This document shows, in pieces, positions 36,554 to 47,635 of a stretch of DNA of 64,000 nucleotides. The notes below the pieces were generated by a model. The model did no database searches. It had not been told where the DNA came from and saw only the letters and a program-made list of their open reading frames with translations. The stretch lies in NCBI GenBank assembly GCA_030063045.1, contig JAQSEB010000186.1:496001-560000 (forward strand), given 5' to 3'. The translations under genes and the position numbers were made by a program. The stretch is from Pratylenchus scribneri. Taxonomy: Eukaryota > Nematoda > Chromadorea > Rhabditida > Pratylenchidae. How positions within the stretch are numbered: the first letter of the stretch is position 1; each line of letters starts with the position of its first letter.

Positions 36554-39500
36554 ATAAAAAATTCAATATTATAAAATTTTATTAAAAATATTTTTATAAT
36601 TAAATAAAGATAAGATCATCGAAAATTGCGAAATTCTTGATCTTTTTTCGGTAGGATTTAAAATTATTTTTAGCAGAATATTTTTAAAAAGAAAAAATTA
36701 AAAATTTTATAATATAAAATAATAAAAACTAATTTGATAAATAATTAAAATCAATTAAAAAAAATGACAAATATTTTTTTGTTTTAAAAAATAATAATTT
36801 ATTACTACATAAATATTTATAAAAAAATTTAATTTTATCAGTCTTGTTCAATTATCGGTAAATCAATTTTTTTTAAATTTATATTCAATTGTTAATCTAA
36901 TAAGTTTTTTTTTTATTTTTATTGAATTTATGATTGCTTTAAAAAAGTTTGTGATTTAACGGAAAAGATGGAAAAATAATTATCTCTGATTGATTAAATT
37001 AAAACTGTAAATAATTTATGCCATGCTGCGTTTAAAATTTATAATTATTTATAATTATATTTTTAAATAAATAAATTAAAAATAATTCTAATGTAGGAAA
37101 ATAAAAATAAATTTAAAATATCAATAAAATAAATATTAAAATAAATAAAAAAAAACAATTTGCTCTCAGAAATAATGAAGAGGTAAATATATGTCAGATA
37201 TCATTATCGGAATTTATATTAATTTGAAATAAATTAGAAATTTATTAAAAATAAATAATTAATTATTATTAAAATAATTATGCGATTACGTTTTAATAAT
37301 TATATGTAAAAATATGTAATAAATATTCATAATATTATAATTAATATTCATTCGAAAAATGATGTAAATAAATCAAAGGGTGATTAAAGATTTAAAAAAA
37401 TTATTTTATATAATTCATTCAATAAAAACTTTAAAAAAAATTTTTCTCTTTATCTTCAACATTTTGTACAAATCAAAAAAAAATTAAATTATTTTTGATA
37501 AATCATTTCCGATAAAATTATTTTCTTGCATAAATATTTTAAATAGATTTTTGATATTAATTTTAATAAATATAATAAATTAATGATATATAAAATTATT
37601 GTTACAATAATAATAAAATTTACTTTTATGATATAATAAAAGAAATTTTATAAGAAAATAGAAGAAATTTTTATAAGATAAATATAAAGATGAAATTATA
37701 TGTAAATTTTCAATAAAATTTATTATTTCAAATTTAATTATATAAAGCCTTTTGCATGCATTAAATTGCATACAAACACATACCCACAAAAGAAAAAATC
37801 TTCGTTATTGGCAAAACGAAAAATATAAATTAAACATAATGAAGATGAGAATTTAATCATTTATTTATAAAATTCAAAAAAATTAGTTTGAGGATTTAAC
37901 AGTTAATAAATTATTATAAATTTTTAACATTTCTTAAGATTAAATTGAAATTATTTCAGCTTTAATTACGAATAATAAATTATTTAAAATATTAACACTG
38001 ATATTTTTTTATACTTAAATATTATTGGAAAATTTGAATGGAATATATATAGGAAATGATTACGTCCATGTATGTTTTTGCTAAGATTGTGCGTTTGGAT
38101 AATATATATAGCAATAAAAAGAGAATTTTTATAAAATTTATAAAAATCAAAATTTTTTGCATAAGCCATTCAAAATTATTTATTTATCTATTTAAAAAAT
38201 GACAAGAAATTAAGATGACAATGATAATATAGCTCATTTTATAATAATTAAAAATTTAAAATGATAATATTAAATTAATTTGAAAATTCTTTTATTAGAT
38301 AAAATAAAAAGAATTTTGATGAAAAAATTTAATTATCATTTAACAATCTAGGTTCGAAAAAAATGAATTATTTCAAATATGGTTAATTATTTTTATTTAA
38401 TATTTTATTTTGACTCCAAAAATTTTTAATAAATGAGTAGCCATAGTGGCTGGAATATTAAAAATTAATCCGATGGTATTTTTAATATTAAATATAAAGA
38501 AAAATTTCTATTTTAAAAACAAAAAAAATAAATAACAATTTAAATATTTAAATAAAATATTGCAATAATGATAGTTAATTTATGCGCACAAACAAAAATT
38601 TAAAACCAAATTGACCGATAAATGATTAAAGACATTGACCATACCATAATATTTGTAGGTCCAAATCAAAATAATTATTTTAAAAATTTATTATAAATTT
38701 CGATAGAATTTCTACAAATTATTTTTATAATATCTAATTTAAAAAAATTTATAATTTTATTATCTACCGAATTTTGAGCCAAAATATTACAGTGTGTTTC
38801 TTTAGATAAAAATATTAAAAATAATTCTGAAAAATTTAATATAGTTTAAAATAATTTTTTCTGGAAATTATTAACATAATATAATATTATATTAATTTGA
38901 TAAATTTCAAAAAAATAAGAATTATCAATAATTTTCATATAAGAAATAAATAAAAAAAAATTTAAAAAGAATCTTCTTTGCCTGGGAAATTTTTCAAAAT
39001 TTACTTTAAGATAAATTATTATTTTAATGAATTCTATTAGTCCAAAACAAATACACAAAATATACAAAAATGTAGTTTTTATGTAATTTCAAGAATTTAT
39101 TTCCAATAAAAATATATTTATAATAATATATTCCATTCTTCAATTAATTAATTTCAAAATAAACAAAATTAATTTAATTTAAATATTTTTATGGTATTAA
39201 ATTTTGTCTTTATGCGAATGGTAATGTTCTCATAAGCAAAATTATTTCCATAATTTATTAATAATAATCTTCAAAATTAATTCATTTTTTTTCTATTCAC
39301 GTTCCTGCAATCAATTAAAATTCATTAACCTATCATGTTTAAAAATGTTAGATTAGAAATTTTACTAAATTAAATATAATATTCTATAATAATTTGGAAA
39401 AATATTAAAAAATAATTATAAAAATTTAAAAAAATATTTGTTATAGTATTAAAATAGATATTAAAATTACAGAGGAAAAATTTTAAAATAAATGGCATAA

Positions 39501-40396
39501 TATATTAAATTGATTCTTTTAAAATTTTTAAAAATATAAATTTACACATACAATAGAAATAATAATTATATTAAATAAATAAAATATAATAAATTTATTA
39601 AAATTCAATAATTGTAAAACATACTTGATTGCCAAAAATTTATTTTTTGGAATAATTTTATTAAATTTAAATATCAACCGGAAAAGTTGAAAAAATGATT
39701 GAAACATTAAAATTCATATCGCTGATTCCATAGGTTCGCGAATTGAAGGTGATAATTTATTTAATTATAAAATTAAATTTTAATTAAAAGAATTAAAAAT
39801 GTAATATTGAACATTACAAAAGATAAAAAATAAATAAAAAGAAAAATTTTTATATCAAAAAATGTTATATAATACAAATAATGATAAAAAAATTTCAAAA
39901 TTTATTGGTGAATATTATGATTTTATATAAAGAAATAATATAAATATAAATAAAATTAAAAAAAAATAAAATTTTTAATTATATAAAATTATATATTGAT
40001 TATTAAAACTTTTAAATTTTCCGAATAACAAATGAACGAATGAAAATATATAAAAATTCGAAAATAAATTTTGAATCTAAATCGAATATTTAGAGTTCTA
40101 AAAGAATCAAATAAATATGTATAAAATTTTTATATAATTTGAATTATATAGAGATATTGAATAATAAGTTCAAAAAATTTACATAAAAATTATATTTAAA
40201 ATAATTATTAAAAATAATGCATTTGGTAATCATTTTTGATATTTTATAAAAAAAATAATTTAATAATTTTTTTACAATATTTAATATTAAAGCGAATATA
40301 GAAAGAATAGAAGGAAAATAGACACAATTTAGATTATTAATATCAAAAAGTTCCAAATAAATTTACCTAAAAATTTTTTTATATAAAAAAACAATT
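36554..40396. other. AT-rich stretch without recognisable genes
   Basis: A-rich low-complexity DNA. Open frames of 60-75 codons on the minus strand here (for example near 37,580-37,790, 37,984-38,169 and 38,846-39,067) translate to Ile/Phe/Tyr/Asn-rich strings and look like chance. A possible tiny exon with AG/GT borders lies near 39,736-39,751. Confidence 0.55.
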
Positions 40397-40462
40397 GAAA
40401 AAGAGCATACGATTTACTTGGGAGATGTCGGCAACAAAAGAATGAAATTTGTTCAAGAATAA
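40397..40462 (+). CDS. possible last exon
   Basis: The plus strand reads EHTIYLGDVGNKRMKFVQE and TAA. It is a short islet of raised GC. Product unknown. Confidence 0.33.
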   Translation, partial: EKEHTIYLGDVGNKRMKFVQE

Positions 40463-41042
40463 AATTGTGTTAAAAAAGAATATAAAAAATATATACATCA
40501 AAAAACTGTTTATTATTGTAAATAAAAATATTAAAAAGGATTAAATTAATTTAGACATTTCTAAAAAACTAGATTTTATAACAAGCATATTTCAATTTCT
40601 ACAATTTTACCAGAATAAAAAAAAGGAAAACGATTAATAACAATTGAAAAAATTTATATTTTTAAGGCATGTTTGAAATTAATATTTTTATAAAAAAATA
40701 AAGAAAATATTTTGTGATGATTAATTATAAAATTTAAAATAATTTATTTTTGCATGATTAATTTAAAAATTTTAAATAATTAATATTATAATGTACACTA
40801 TTTTATAATTATAATTGAGCAAAAGTAAAATTTGTTAGATTATTGGCTGCCTCCATTGGTAGTGGGAAAAAAGTCTTATAATTTATTATTTTTAAATAAA
40901 AAATAATTGTAAATAAAATATTTTATTAAGCCATGAATATGTATTAATTAATAAAATTATTAAATAAATATTTATTTTATTTCTTGATTCATATTATAAA
41001 AAAAATTCCTATTGGTGATCTATAACAATATAATAAATATTA

Positions 41043-41141
41043 CTTGGCAGTAAACTTCATAGCAATCGTGATAAAACCTTATATCTTAACAAAAAATATA
41101 GTGCAATTGTTCATCAAGGGTTAATTGGCAAAATCTCTTAA
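41043..41141 (+). CDS. possible last exon
   Basis: The plus strand reads LGSKLHSNRDKTLYLNKKYS followed by AIVHQGLIGKIS and TAA. A TTGGCAG acceptor-like site is inside the start of the frame. Product unknown. Confidence 0.38.
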   Translation, partial: LGSKLHSNRDKTLYLNKKYSAIVHQGLIGKIS

Positions 41142-42113
41142 GAAATAGATTTAACCATTCAATTTCCAATGTTAATATGTTTAATATTAATGTATAAATT
41201 CTTATATTAATAATTTTTAATGATTATATTTAATATTATTTTTGTGGCAATATATCGGCGGTAATGGAAGTGTATTAATGCAATATTCATTCCAAATCAA
41301 ATACAAAATTATATAAAATATAAATTATTTTAAAAAAATAAAAAAAAGTAATAAATCTAATTCTAAAATAAATTAAATTAAATGATAGCTTTATAACCAA
41401 GATGGAGTCTAAATCAATAAAAAAATTATTTTTATAAAAAATGCTGTTATAAATTGATAAATTTATTCAAATATAAAATATTGAATTTAAAGAAAAATAA
41501 TTCTGATTATTCAATCGAAAACAAATATATATATATTAAAAAAAATGAATTAATAATATAAATTCAATAAAATAAATATTTTTTAAGTTTAAGAGAACAA
41601 AAAGGCACATAATTCTTTTTCAAAAAAGGCAAAGAAGGAATTTTTATATAAATGCAGAATATGAAATAATTGATTTGTTAATTAAAAAATGAAAAATTTT
41701 AATTGATATTCTATGACATAAATGAAATTTAATGCCTAGCTTTTTCTGTATTTAAAAAGAATTTTAATAGATTATATAATTTAGAAATACCTTCTATTTT
41801 TGAAATTTAGAAAAATGGACAAAAGTAAACTTTATTTTATTAAAAATTATATGAAAGTTTTAATAAAATATTCTCTATTTTTTAATGAATGAATGAATAA
41901 ATACTCAAATTTATTTAATTATTTTTTTTATAAAATTTTATGAAATATGAAATTTTCAAGGAAACTAAAAGAATTATAAATAAGAAATAATTTATGTAAA
42001 TTTAAAAAAATTTTTAAACTAGAATTTATATCATTGAGAATATAATATAAATTAATTTAATGCGGTTCAAATTTAATTTAATATTTATTTATAATTTTTA
42101 AAAGGAAAAATAT

Positions 42114-42281
42114 ATGAGAATTCTTATGTCCATTTTTTATAGCATATTATTCTTTTTCCATGAAATTCAAATCGTGAGACAAAAGGATATATTATGCATC
42201 AAAATTTTTGACAACTCCAGAACATCCTCAAATATTAGAACTTTCGAATTTTTCAAAAAATTGCATTACAAATTTCCTTGA
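42114..42281 (+). CDS. small open frame with signal-peptide-like start
   Basis: 55 codons from ATG. The N-terminus MRILMSIFYSILFFFHEIQ has a short basic end and a hydrophobic core as in a secretion signal, followed by a polar region (VRQKDILCIKIFDNSRTSSN). It could be a first exon or a chance frame, because the opposite strand is open too. I do not assign a function. Confidence 0.25.
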   Translation: MRILMSIFYSILFFFHEIQIVRQKDILCIKIFDNSRTSSNIRTFEFFKKLHYKFP

Positions 42282-42944
42282 ACAAATGCTGGCCATTCTA
42301 CCAACTCTAATTTTATGTTTTTTTTAAATTAATTGCCTAAAGACATGTGTAATTAATATAAATTTTATATTTTTGCTGAAAACTATTGTCAGATCGCCAA
42401 AAATTTTATCAATGAAAATATCTATATCAAATAAAATATTATCAAATATTTATGAAAAAAATTAAAATAAAACCATTCTAAAAATAAAAATAGCAAAAAA
42501 AATAAAAAGCTTTAATTTTAAATTCTTGGAAGAAATTGATGCAAACAACTAAAATAGACAAATTAAAATAAACTTAAAAGTTTAAAATTACTCGAAAAAT
42601 TTTAAAAATATCAATAGAATCAGGCAAATTTTGCACATCAATTTTATTGTTATTATTGATTATATATATATAATTGGAATTCATTTAAATTTTTGAAATT
42701 ACTTCCAATTAATAAAAAATAAATGAAAAATAATTTTATAAATTATATAGAAATAATATAAAAATATAAAAGATTTAAACGTAATAATGATATTTTATCC
42801 AAATTTTAGGCAAAGCTGCGCTCTTATATAAATGATTTTATAAAAATTAGAAACATTTATTTGATTGTCTTATAATTAAGCTGATGAAATATTTTTATTA
42901 TAAAATTTTTAATTATATTCAATATAAAAAGCTTTGTCACACGG

Positions 42945-43329
42945 TTTTGCGGGTAGAATAAGGTTCTGGATGTGAGTTGGGAGGTGGGGGTTGGAAAAAT
43001 GTGTCCAAAAAGCATTCGTTTAGAAAAATTTAAGAGGGTTTGGTTTGAGGTTGAGTTTGGCCAGGTGGTTAGCAGACGGGGAAAACCGGTTTTTGGACTT
43101 AGAATTTGGCCGAATTTTTTAGATTTTCATTTATAACTTTTTTGTGTGTGGATTTTTTGAAATGTTTTTTGGCCTATAACCCGCACCCAAGTAGGGGCTT
43201 TAAAATGATATATAGCACTTTGTGGTGCGCGGCTTGGCCTAGGAGGAGTTTGTTAACTTCTATGCGCAAGTCATGATTTGGCCATATCCCGCTCCAGAGC
43301 TAAGTCTATAGTGGAAGTGGGAGTTGGAA
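42945..43329. repeat. G-rich region next to the satellite
   Basis: An abrupt change to G-rich sequence (GGGAGGTGGGGGTTGG, GTTTGGCCAGGTGG) that shares the AAACCGG box with the satellite but not its full unit. It is probably degenerate or related satellite sequence. No coding frame is seen. Confidence 0.45.
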
Positions 43330-43895
43330 GATGAAAATTGGGACTTAGGGGTTTTCAGCCATGGCGAATTCAAATATGACATCAGTTTTTTGTTCTGCGC
43401 AACCAGTGGTTTGCAAACCGGTTTAGAAAAGTTAAAAAAAGGAAATTTTGCTGGATTGAGGTGAAAATTGGGACTTATGGGTTTTCGAATATGGGGAATT
43501 CAAAAATAATATTGGTTTTGGGATCCGCGCGACACGTGGTTTGCAAACCGGTTCAAAAAAAGTCCAAAAATGGAAATTTTGTCAGAATTAAGTGAAAATT
43601 GGGATTTTTGGGTTTTTAGATATGGAGAATTCAAAAATGGAGATAGTTTTTTGATCTGCGCATAGGGCGGTTTGCAAACCGGTTTAAAAATGTTCAAATG
43701 AAATTTTGTCAGAATGAGGTGAAAATTTGGATTTGGGGGTTTTCGGCCATGGTGAATTCTAAATTGGCAGTATTTTTTGAAATCCGCGCAAAGGCCGGTT
43801 TGCAAACCGGTTCAAAAAATGTCGATAAATGGAATTTTTGTCGGAATGAATTGTAAATTGGGATTTGAGGTTTTCAGGTATGGAGAATTCTCAAT
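43330..43895 (+). repeat. ~130-bp satellite, block A (4 copies)
   Basis: Successive cores TTGCAAACCGG lie at 43,411, 43,541, 43,672 and 43,800, so the period is 128-131 bp. Each unit also has GGGGTTTTCGG-like, GGAGAATTCAAAAATGG-like and ATCCGCGCAA-like boxes. The core contains the perfect 12-bp palindrome GGTTTGCAAACC overlapping AACCGGTT. At 43,795-43,810 it grows to a 16-bp palindrome, CCGGTTTGCAAACCGG. Copies differ by substitutions, so it is not freshly amplified here. Confidence 0.9.
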
Positions 43896-43933
43896 AAGTT
43901 TTATAATTAAAAAAAATAATAAATGCAACAAAA

Positions 43934-45100
43934 TTATTCATTCGGATTTTCCACTTCTCCTATTGTGCTGCTATTTTGTGTTTCTTTGGTAATTTTAATT
44001 TTCCTCCTCTTTCTTTTCTTCTTTTTGCCATTTTCAACTGATGAATTTGCTTCAGATGATTCCGCATGTTTTTCTCCCATTGATTTTTTCGGCGGATTGT
44101 TGACCTTTTTCTGCTGATTGCCAAATGCGCCGGCCACTCCACCTTTGGAATTGCACACCGTTGATTTTTTCTTCTTTTTACATGACAATGGATTTGGGCC
44201 TTTGGCCTTTCTCATCCGATGCTTTTTTATTATATATTCGTCCATTTCCGCTTCCTTCAATTGACGGACTTTTTCCAATTCCATTGGTTTTTTGAGCTGC
44301 GCTTCTATTTGGCTCTGATCCGAAGGCTAAATATTATTTTATTATTAATATAATTTTTATTTTTCGATAATACTTTCTCCAAAAGGATTGTATTATAGCG
44401 AATGGACATTAATGGGATGCCTCTAAGTTCTCGCAATTTTTCAAGCAATGAATCATCCTAAAATTAATTTATAAAAAAAATATTTATATAAAAATATTTT
44501 CTCCTAAAATTTGAACCTGAGTGGCGACAAAATATTTCGTCGCTTTGCCCACATTTTCATCGTTGACCCCATCCATCCATGGCCTTTTTGACCTCCTTGC
44601 CAAATGTGCAATGCATTCCGCCGCAGTTCTCACCGGCCTATGTGGACATTTTGCAATGCGAAATTGTTGAGCAATAACATGGGCGCCATGCAGTGGTTTG
44701 CCAAGTTGTTCTGAAAATGGATAGTATGGAAAATTAATTATATTTATAAATAAATAATTGTTAATATGTTTTTTTGATTAATTTAAGAATTTGGAATAAT
44801 TTGTAAAAAAAATAAGGGAAATTTGATTATAAATTTTGATTTTTTATGTCGAAATATTCAAAATTCTCACAATTAATAAAAATAATTAACCAATTCATTC
44901 AAAACGCATTCCGTGACGAATATTTCCGCCTGAGTATCGGCCAAATATTTGGGCATTTGTTCGTGTAAATTGATTTTATTCTGCAGTGCTGCCTGACAAA
45001 ATGTGCCATCCAACAAAATTGAATATGGGGGAATGTAGCCAAAATTGTAACGGAAAAATGTCAAGGAACGGGCTGCTCTCTTCAGCCGTTTAACTTTCAT
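43934..45100 (-). CDS. UTP23: UTP23, small-subunit processome PIN-domain protein
   Basis: Four exons: 45,100-44,891, 44,710-44,517, 44,457-44,374 and 44,326-43,934 (stop TAA), about 293 residues. UTP23 works in nucleolar 18S rRNA maturation and snR30/U17 release. Seen: N-terminus MKVKRLKRAARSLTFFRYNF, PIN motif ILLDGTFCQAAL with Asp31, TECVLNEL, KCPHRPVRTAAEC, KYFVATQ, and the hallmark KGPNPLSCKKKKK before a basic C-terminal tail. These match UTP23 rather than its relative FCF1. The first Cys expected in the CCHC zinc motif appears replaced (QQFRIAKCPH). Introns 2 and 3 are GT..AG in phase 0. Intron 1 with GT..AG leaves the reading frame one base off (see findings). ATG at 45,100 agrees with the family start. 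Confidence 0.92.
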
Positions 45101-45130
45101 TTTTTACTCTCTAATTGCTTTGTTTCGCTG
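45101..45130 (-). promoter_or_regulatory. UTP23 5' leader with TTTTCAG acceptor
   Basis: On the minus strand TTTTCAG ends at 45,128, 27 bases before the UTP23 ATG, and is preceded by AT-rich sequence. This is the consensus nematode 3' splice site, and its place suits either a spliced-leader acceptor or a 5' UTR intron. No donor upstream was identified. Confidence 0.45.
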
Positions 45131-45394
45131 AAAATTATTTTTATTAATTTTTTTTCGGAAGCAGCCAATCAAATATTCAAATTCCACTCGGCAATCGTTT
45201 TTTGGATTTTCTCTTCTCTCTTTGTCACTAACCGTAAATTTCAGTATAAATTTAATAAAAAATTACTCAGAATTTTATAAGACGAAACCTCTTTTGTGCA
45301 GGAACTAAGAATTCAGCAAATTTAAGTAGGAAAAAAATATTTTTTTTTAATTGATTCTGCAAAATAAAATTTATTTAAACTTAATCTGACATTT

Positions 45395-45515
45395 TTATCT
45401 CAATCCGACAAAAATTGCATTTTTTGATATTTTAAACCGGTTTGCAAACCACCCGTTGCCCAGATCTCAAAACTAATGTCATTTTTGAATTCTCCGTTAA
45501 AAATTCCCTATATAT
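45395..45515 (-). repeat. ~130-bp satellite, block B (one inverted copy)
   Basis: A single copy in the opposite orientation to the other blocks: AAACCGGTTTGCAAACCACC is followed by AGATCTCAAAACTAATG and TTTTTGAATTCTCC, the reverse complement of the unit. It lies about 300 bp upstream of the UTP23 start codon. Confidence 0.8.
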
Positions 45516-45734
45516 ACTAATTTAAAACTTAATCTGATAAAAACTTAAAAAATTATATTTTTCCTTGCAAACCATAAAATTTTTTTCCTAAGAAAAGCAG
45601 AAAAACTTCCCATTTTTCATTTAATTATCGTTATCGGTCATAGGTCAGTAATGATTTATTGGCTGATTTCGGAATAGAACTAATTTTTGGAATGTGGGGA
45701 GGGCTGCGTTCGCGCACTTCCCCACTTAAATGCT

Positions 45735-45996
45735 TTGGAGGGTTTTGAATATGGCGAATCTAAATATGTCATCAATTTTTAGATCCGCGCAACGAGTGGT
45801 TTACAAACCGGTTCAAAAAAAGTTCAAAAATGCGAATTTTTTCTGATTGAGGTGAAAATTGAGATTTGGGGGTTTTCGAATATAGAGAATTCAAAAATGG
45901 GAGTATTTTATTAATCTGCGCAAATACCAGTTTGCAAACCGGTTTAAAAATACCTAAAAATGAAAATATGATCAGATTGAGGTGAAAATTTACAAT
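45735..45996 (+). repeat. ~130-bp satellite, block C (2 copies)
   Basis: Cores lie near 45,801 (TTACAAACCGG) and 45,932 (TTGCAAACCGG), 131 bp apart, in the same orientation as block A. Confidence 0.85.
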
Positions 45997-46388
45997 TTGT
46001 CCTTTTTATTTTTTATTTATTTTTGGAATGTTAGTTTTTTTATTATTAAGTTTTTTTGATTCGTAACAATAGCAAATATAAACATAATAACTATCAGATA
46101 TTATTGACACATTAATAATTTTTTAACAAACTTATAAGCTTTTTATGATTTCCAACAAACTTCCATTTAATTCACATAAAATTAAAAATTTTAGATCCAC
46201 AAATTAATTAATCAATAAATCTATATTGGAAAAACAAACAACATACAGCAACAACAGGGAACGACGAACATTTTTGTAATAAATTGTGAATGGACCGCCA
46301 ATGAATCAATGGCGAATAACAAGGTTTATAAAACAGAATAAAAATATACAATTAATTAATTTAAATTTGACTTCAACAAATAATATGA

Positions 46389-46571
46389 TCGCACAAATGT
46401 TTGGATGAACAAAAACAAATTGGTGAACATTTGGTTTTGGAAACTTCCTTGGACTGGACAATGGAAGACAATTGCGACTCAAATTGGCACAATCCTGAGG
46501 ATGCCTATGCATTTGTGCACGCATTCGATGAACTCATTGTGGAATTGGTGGCGAAAAATTTTGTTAAATGA
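46389..46571 (+). CDS. orphan last exon between satellite blocks
   Basis: The plus strand reads EQKQIGEHLVLETSLDWTME followed by DNCDSNWHNPEDAYAFVHAF and DELIVELVAKNFVK, then TGA at 46,571. The acidic, Trp/His-containing peptide is convincing coding sequence. No acceptor is obvious on its left. An overlapping frame from ATG at 46,406 is also open for 56 codons but reads as Trp-rich nonsense. Satellite resumes two bases after the stop. No family is recognised; it may be a gene fragment. Confidence 0.5.
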   Translation, partial: SHKCLDEQKQIGEHLVLETSLDWTMEDNCDSNWHNPEDAYAFVHAFDELIVELVAKNFVK

Positions 46572-46572
46572 T

Positions 46573-47455
46573 TGAAGGTTTATGTGAAATTTGGTATTCA
46601 TAAGTTTATTGGATATGGGGAATTCAAAAATGGAATCATTTTTTGATAAGCCAGCGGGTGGTTTGTTAACCGGTTCAAAACAGCTCCAAAAATGGAAATT
46701 TTGTCTGATTGAGATGAAATTTGGAACTCAGGGGTTTTCGGATATAGCGAATCCAAAAATGATATTAATTTTTTTGATCTGCGCAATAGGTGGTTTCAAA
46801 CCGGTTCAAAAATTCAGAAATAGAATTATGGTCTGATTGGGATGAAAATTGAGATTAGGTGGATTTAGGGTAGGGGAATTCAATTATGATATTAACTTTT
46901 GGGATCCGCACTATGGGTGGTTTTCAAACGGTTTAAAAAGTTCAAAAATTGGAAATTTTGTTAAAATGAATATTTTCGGGTATGGAGATTTCAAAAATGC
47001 CATTAGTTTTGTGATATGCGCAATGTATGGTTTCCAAACCGGTTCAAAACATGCCAAAAGTGGAAATTTTGTCGGAATGAGATGAAATTAGGGACTTGGG
47101 GGTTTTCGGGTATGGAGATTTCAAAAATGCCATTAGTATTGTGATATGCGCAATGTATGGTTTCCAAACCGGTTCAAAATATGCCAAAAGTGGAAATTTT
47201 GTCGGAATGAAATGAAATTAGGGACTTGGGGGTTTTCGGGTATGGAGATTTCAAAAATGGCATTTGTTTTGAGATCCGCACAATGGGTAGTTTGCAAACC
47301 GGTTCAAAACGTGCCAAAAGTGGAAATTTTGTCGGAATAAGATGAAATTAGGGACTTGGGGGTTTTCGGGTATGGAGATTTCAAAAATGGCATTTGTTTT
47401 GAGATCCGCACAATGGGTAGTTTGCAAACCGGTTCAAAAAATTCAAAAGGGTGAA
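46573..47455 (+). repeat. ~130-bp satellite, block D (7 copies)
   Basis: Cores lie near 46,663, 46,794, 46,922, 47,031, 47,161, 47,291 and 47,421. Spacing is 130 bp except for one 110-bp step, where a unit lost about 20 bp. The last four units are the most alike, indicating the youngest amplification. Small open frames here are satellite read-through, not genes. Confidence 0.9.
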
Positions 47456-47635
47456 TTCTGATTGGGGGTTATATGTAATCTATTTTATGCAATTGTTTTT
47501 GTAATTGATTAATTGAAAGCCCTCATTTTAATGTAGGGTCTCTCCTCATGGAGTGTACACATTTTGGCTATTGCATAATTTTTATTATGCTAATAAAATT
47601 CTCACTTCATCTATTTTGAAAAAGCCTCTTGCTGT

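Noticed and set aside
37580..40356. Minus-strand frames of 61-73 codons
   Set aside because: Ile/Phe/Tyr/Asn/Lys-rich translations without splice borders, typical of chance frames in AT-rich DNA.
46591..47340. Open frames of 60-80 codons in satellite block D
   Set aside because: They repeat with the 130-bp unit and shift frame between copies; satellite read-through.
43330..47455. Satellite core as a canonical CENP-B box
   Set aside because: The conserved TTCG..A..CGGG pattern is not present in the core; a different binding site remains possible.
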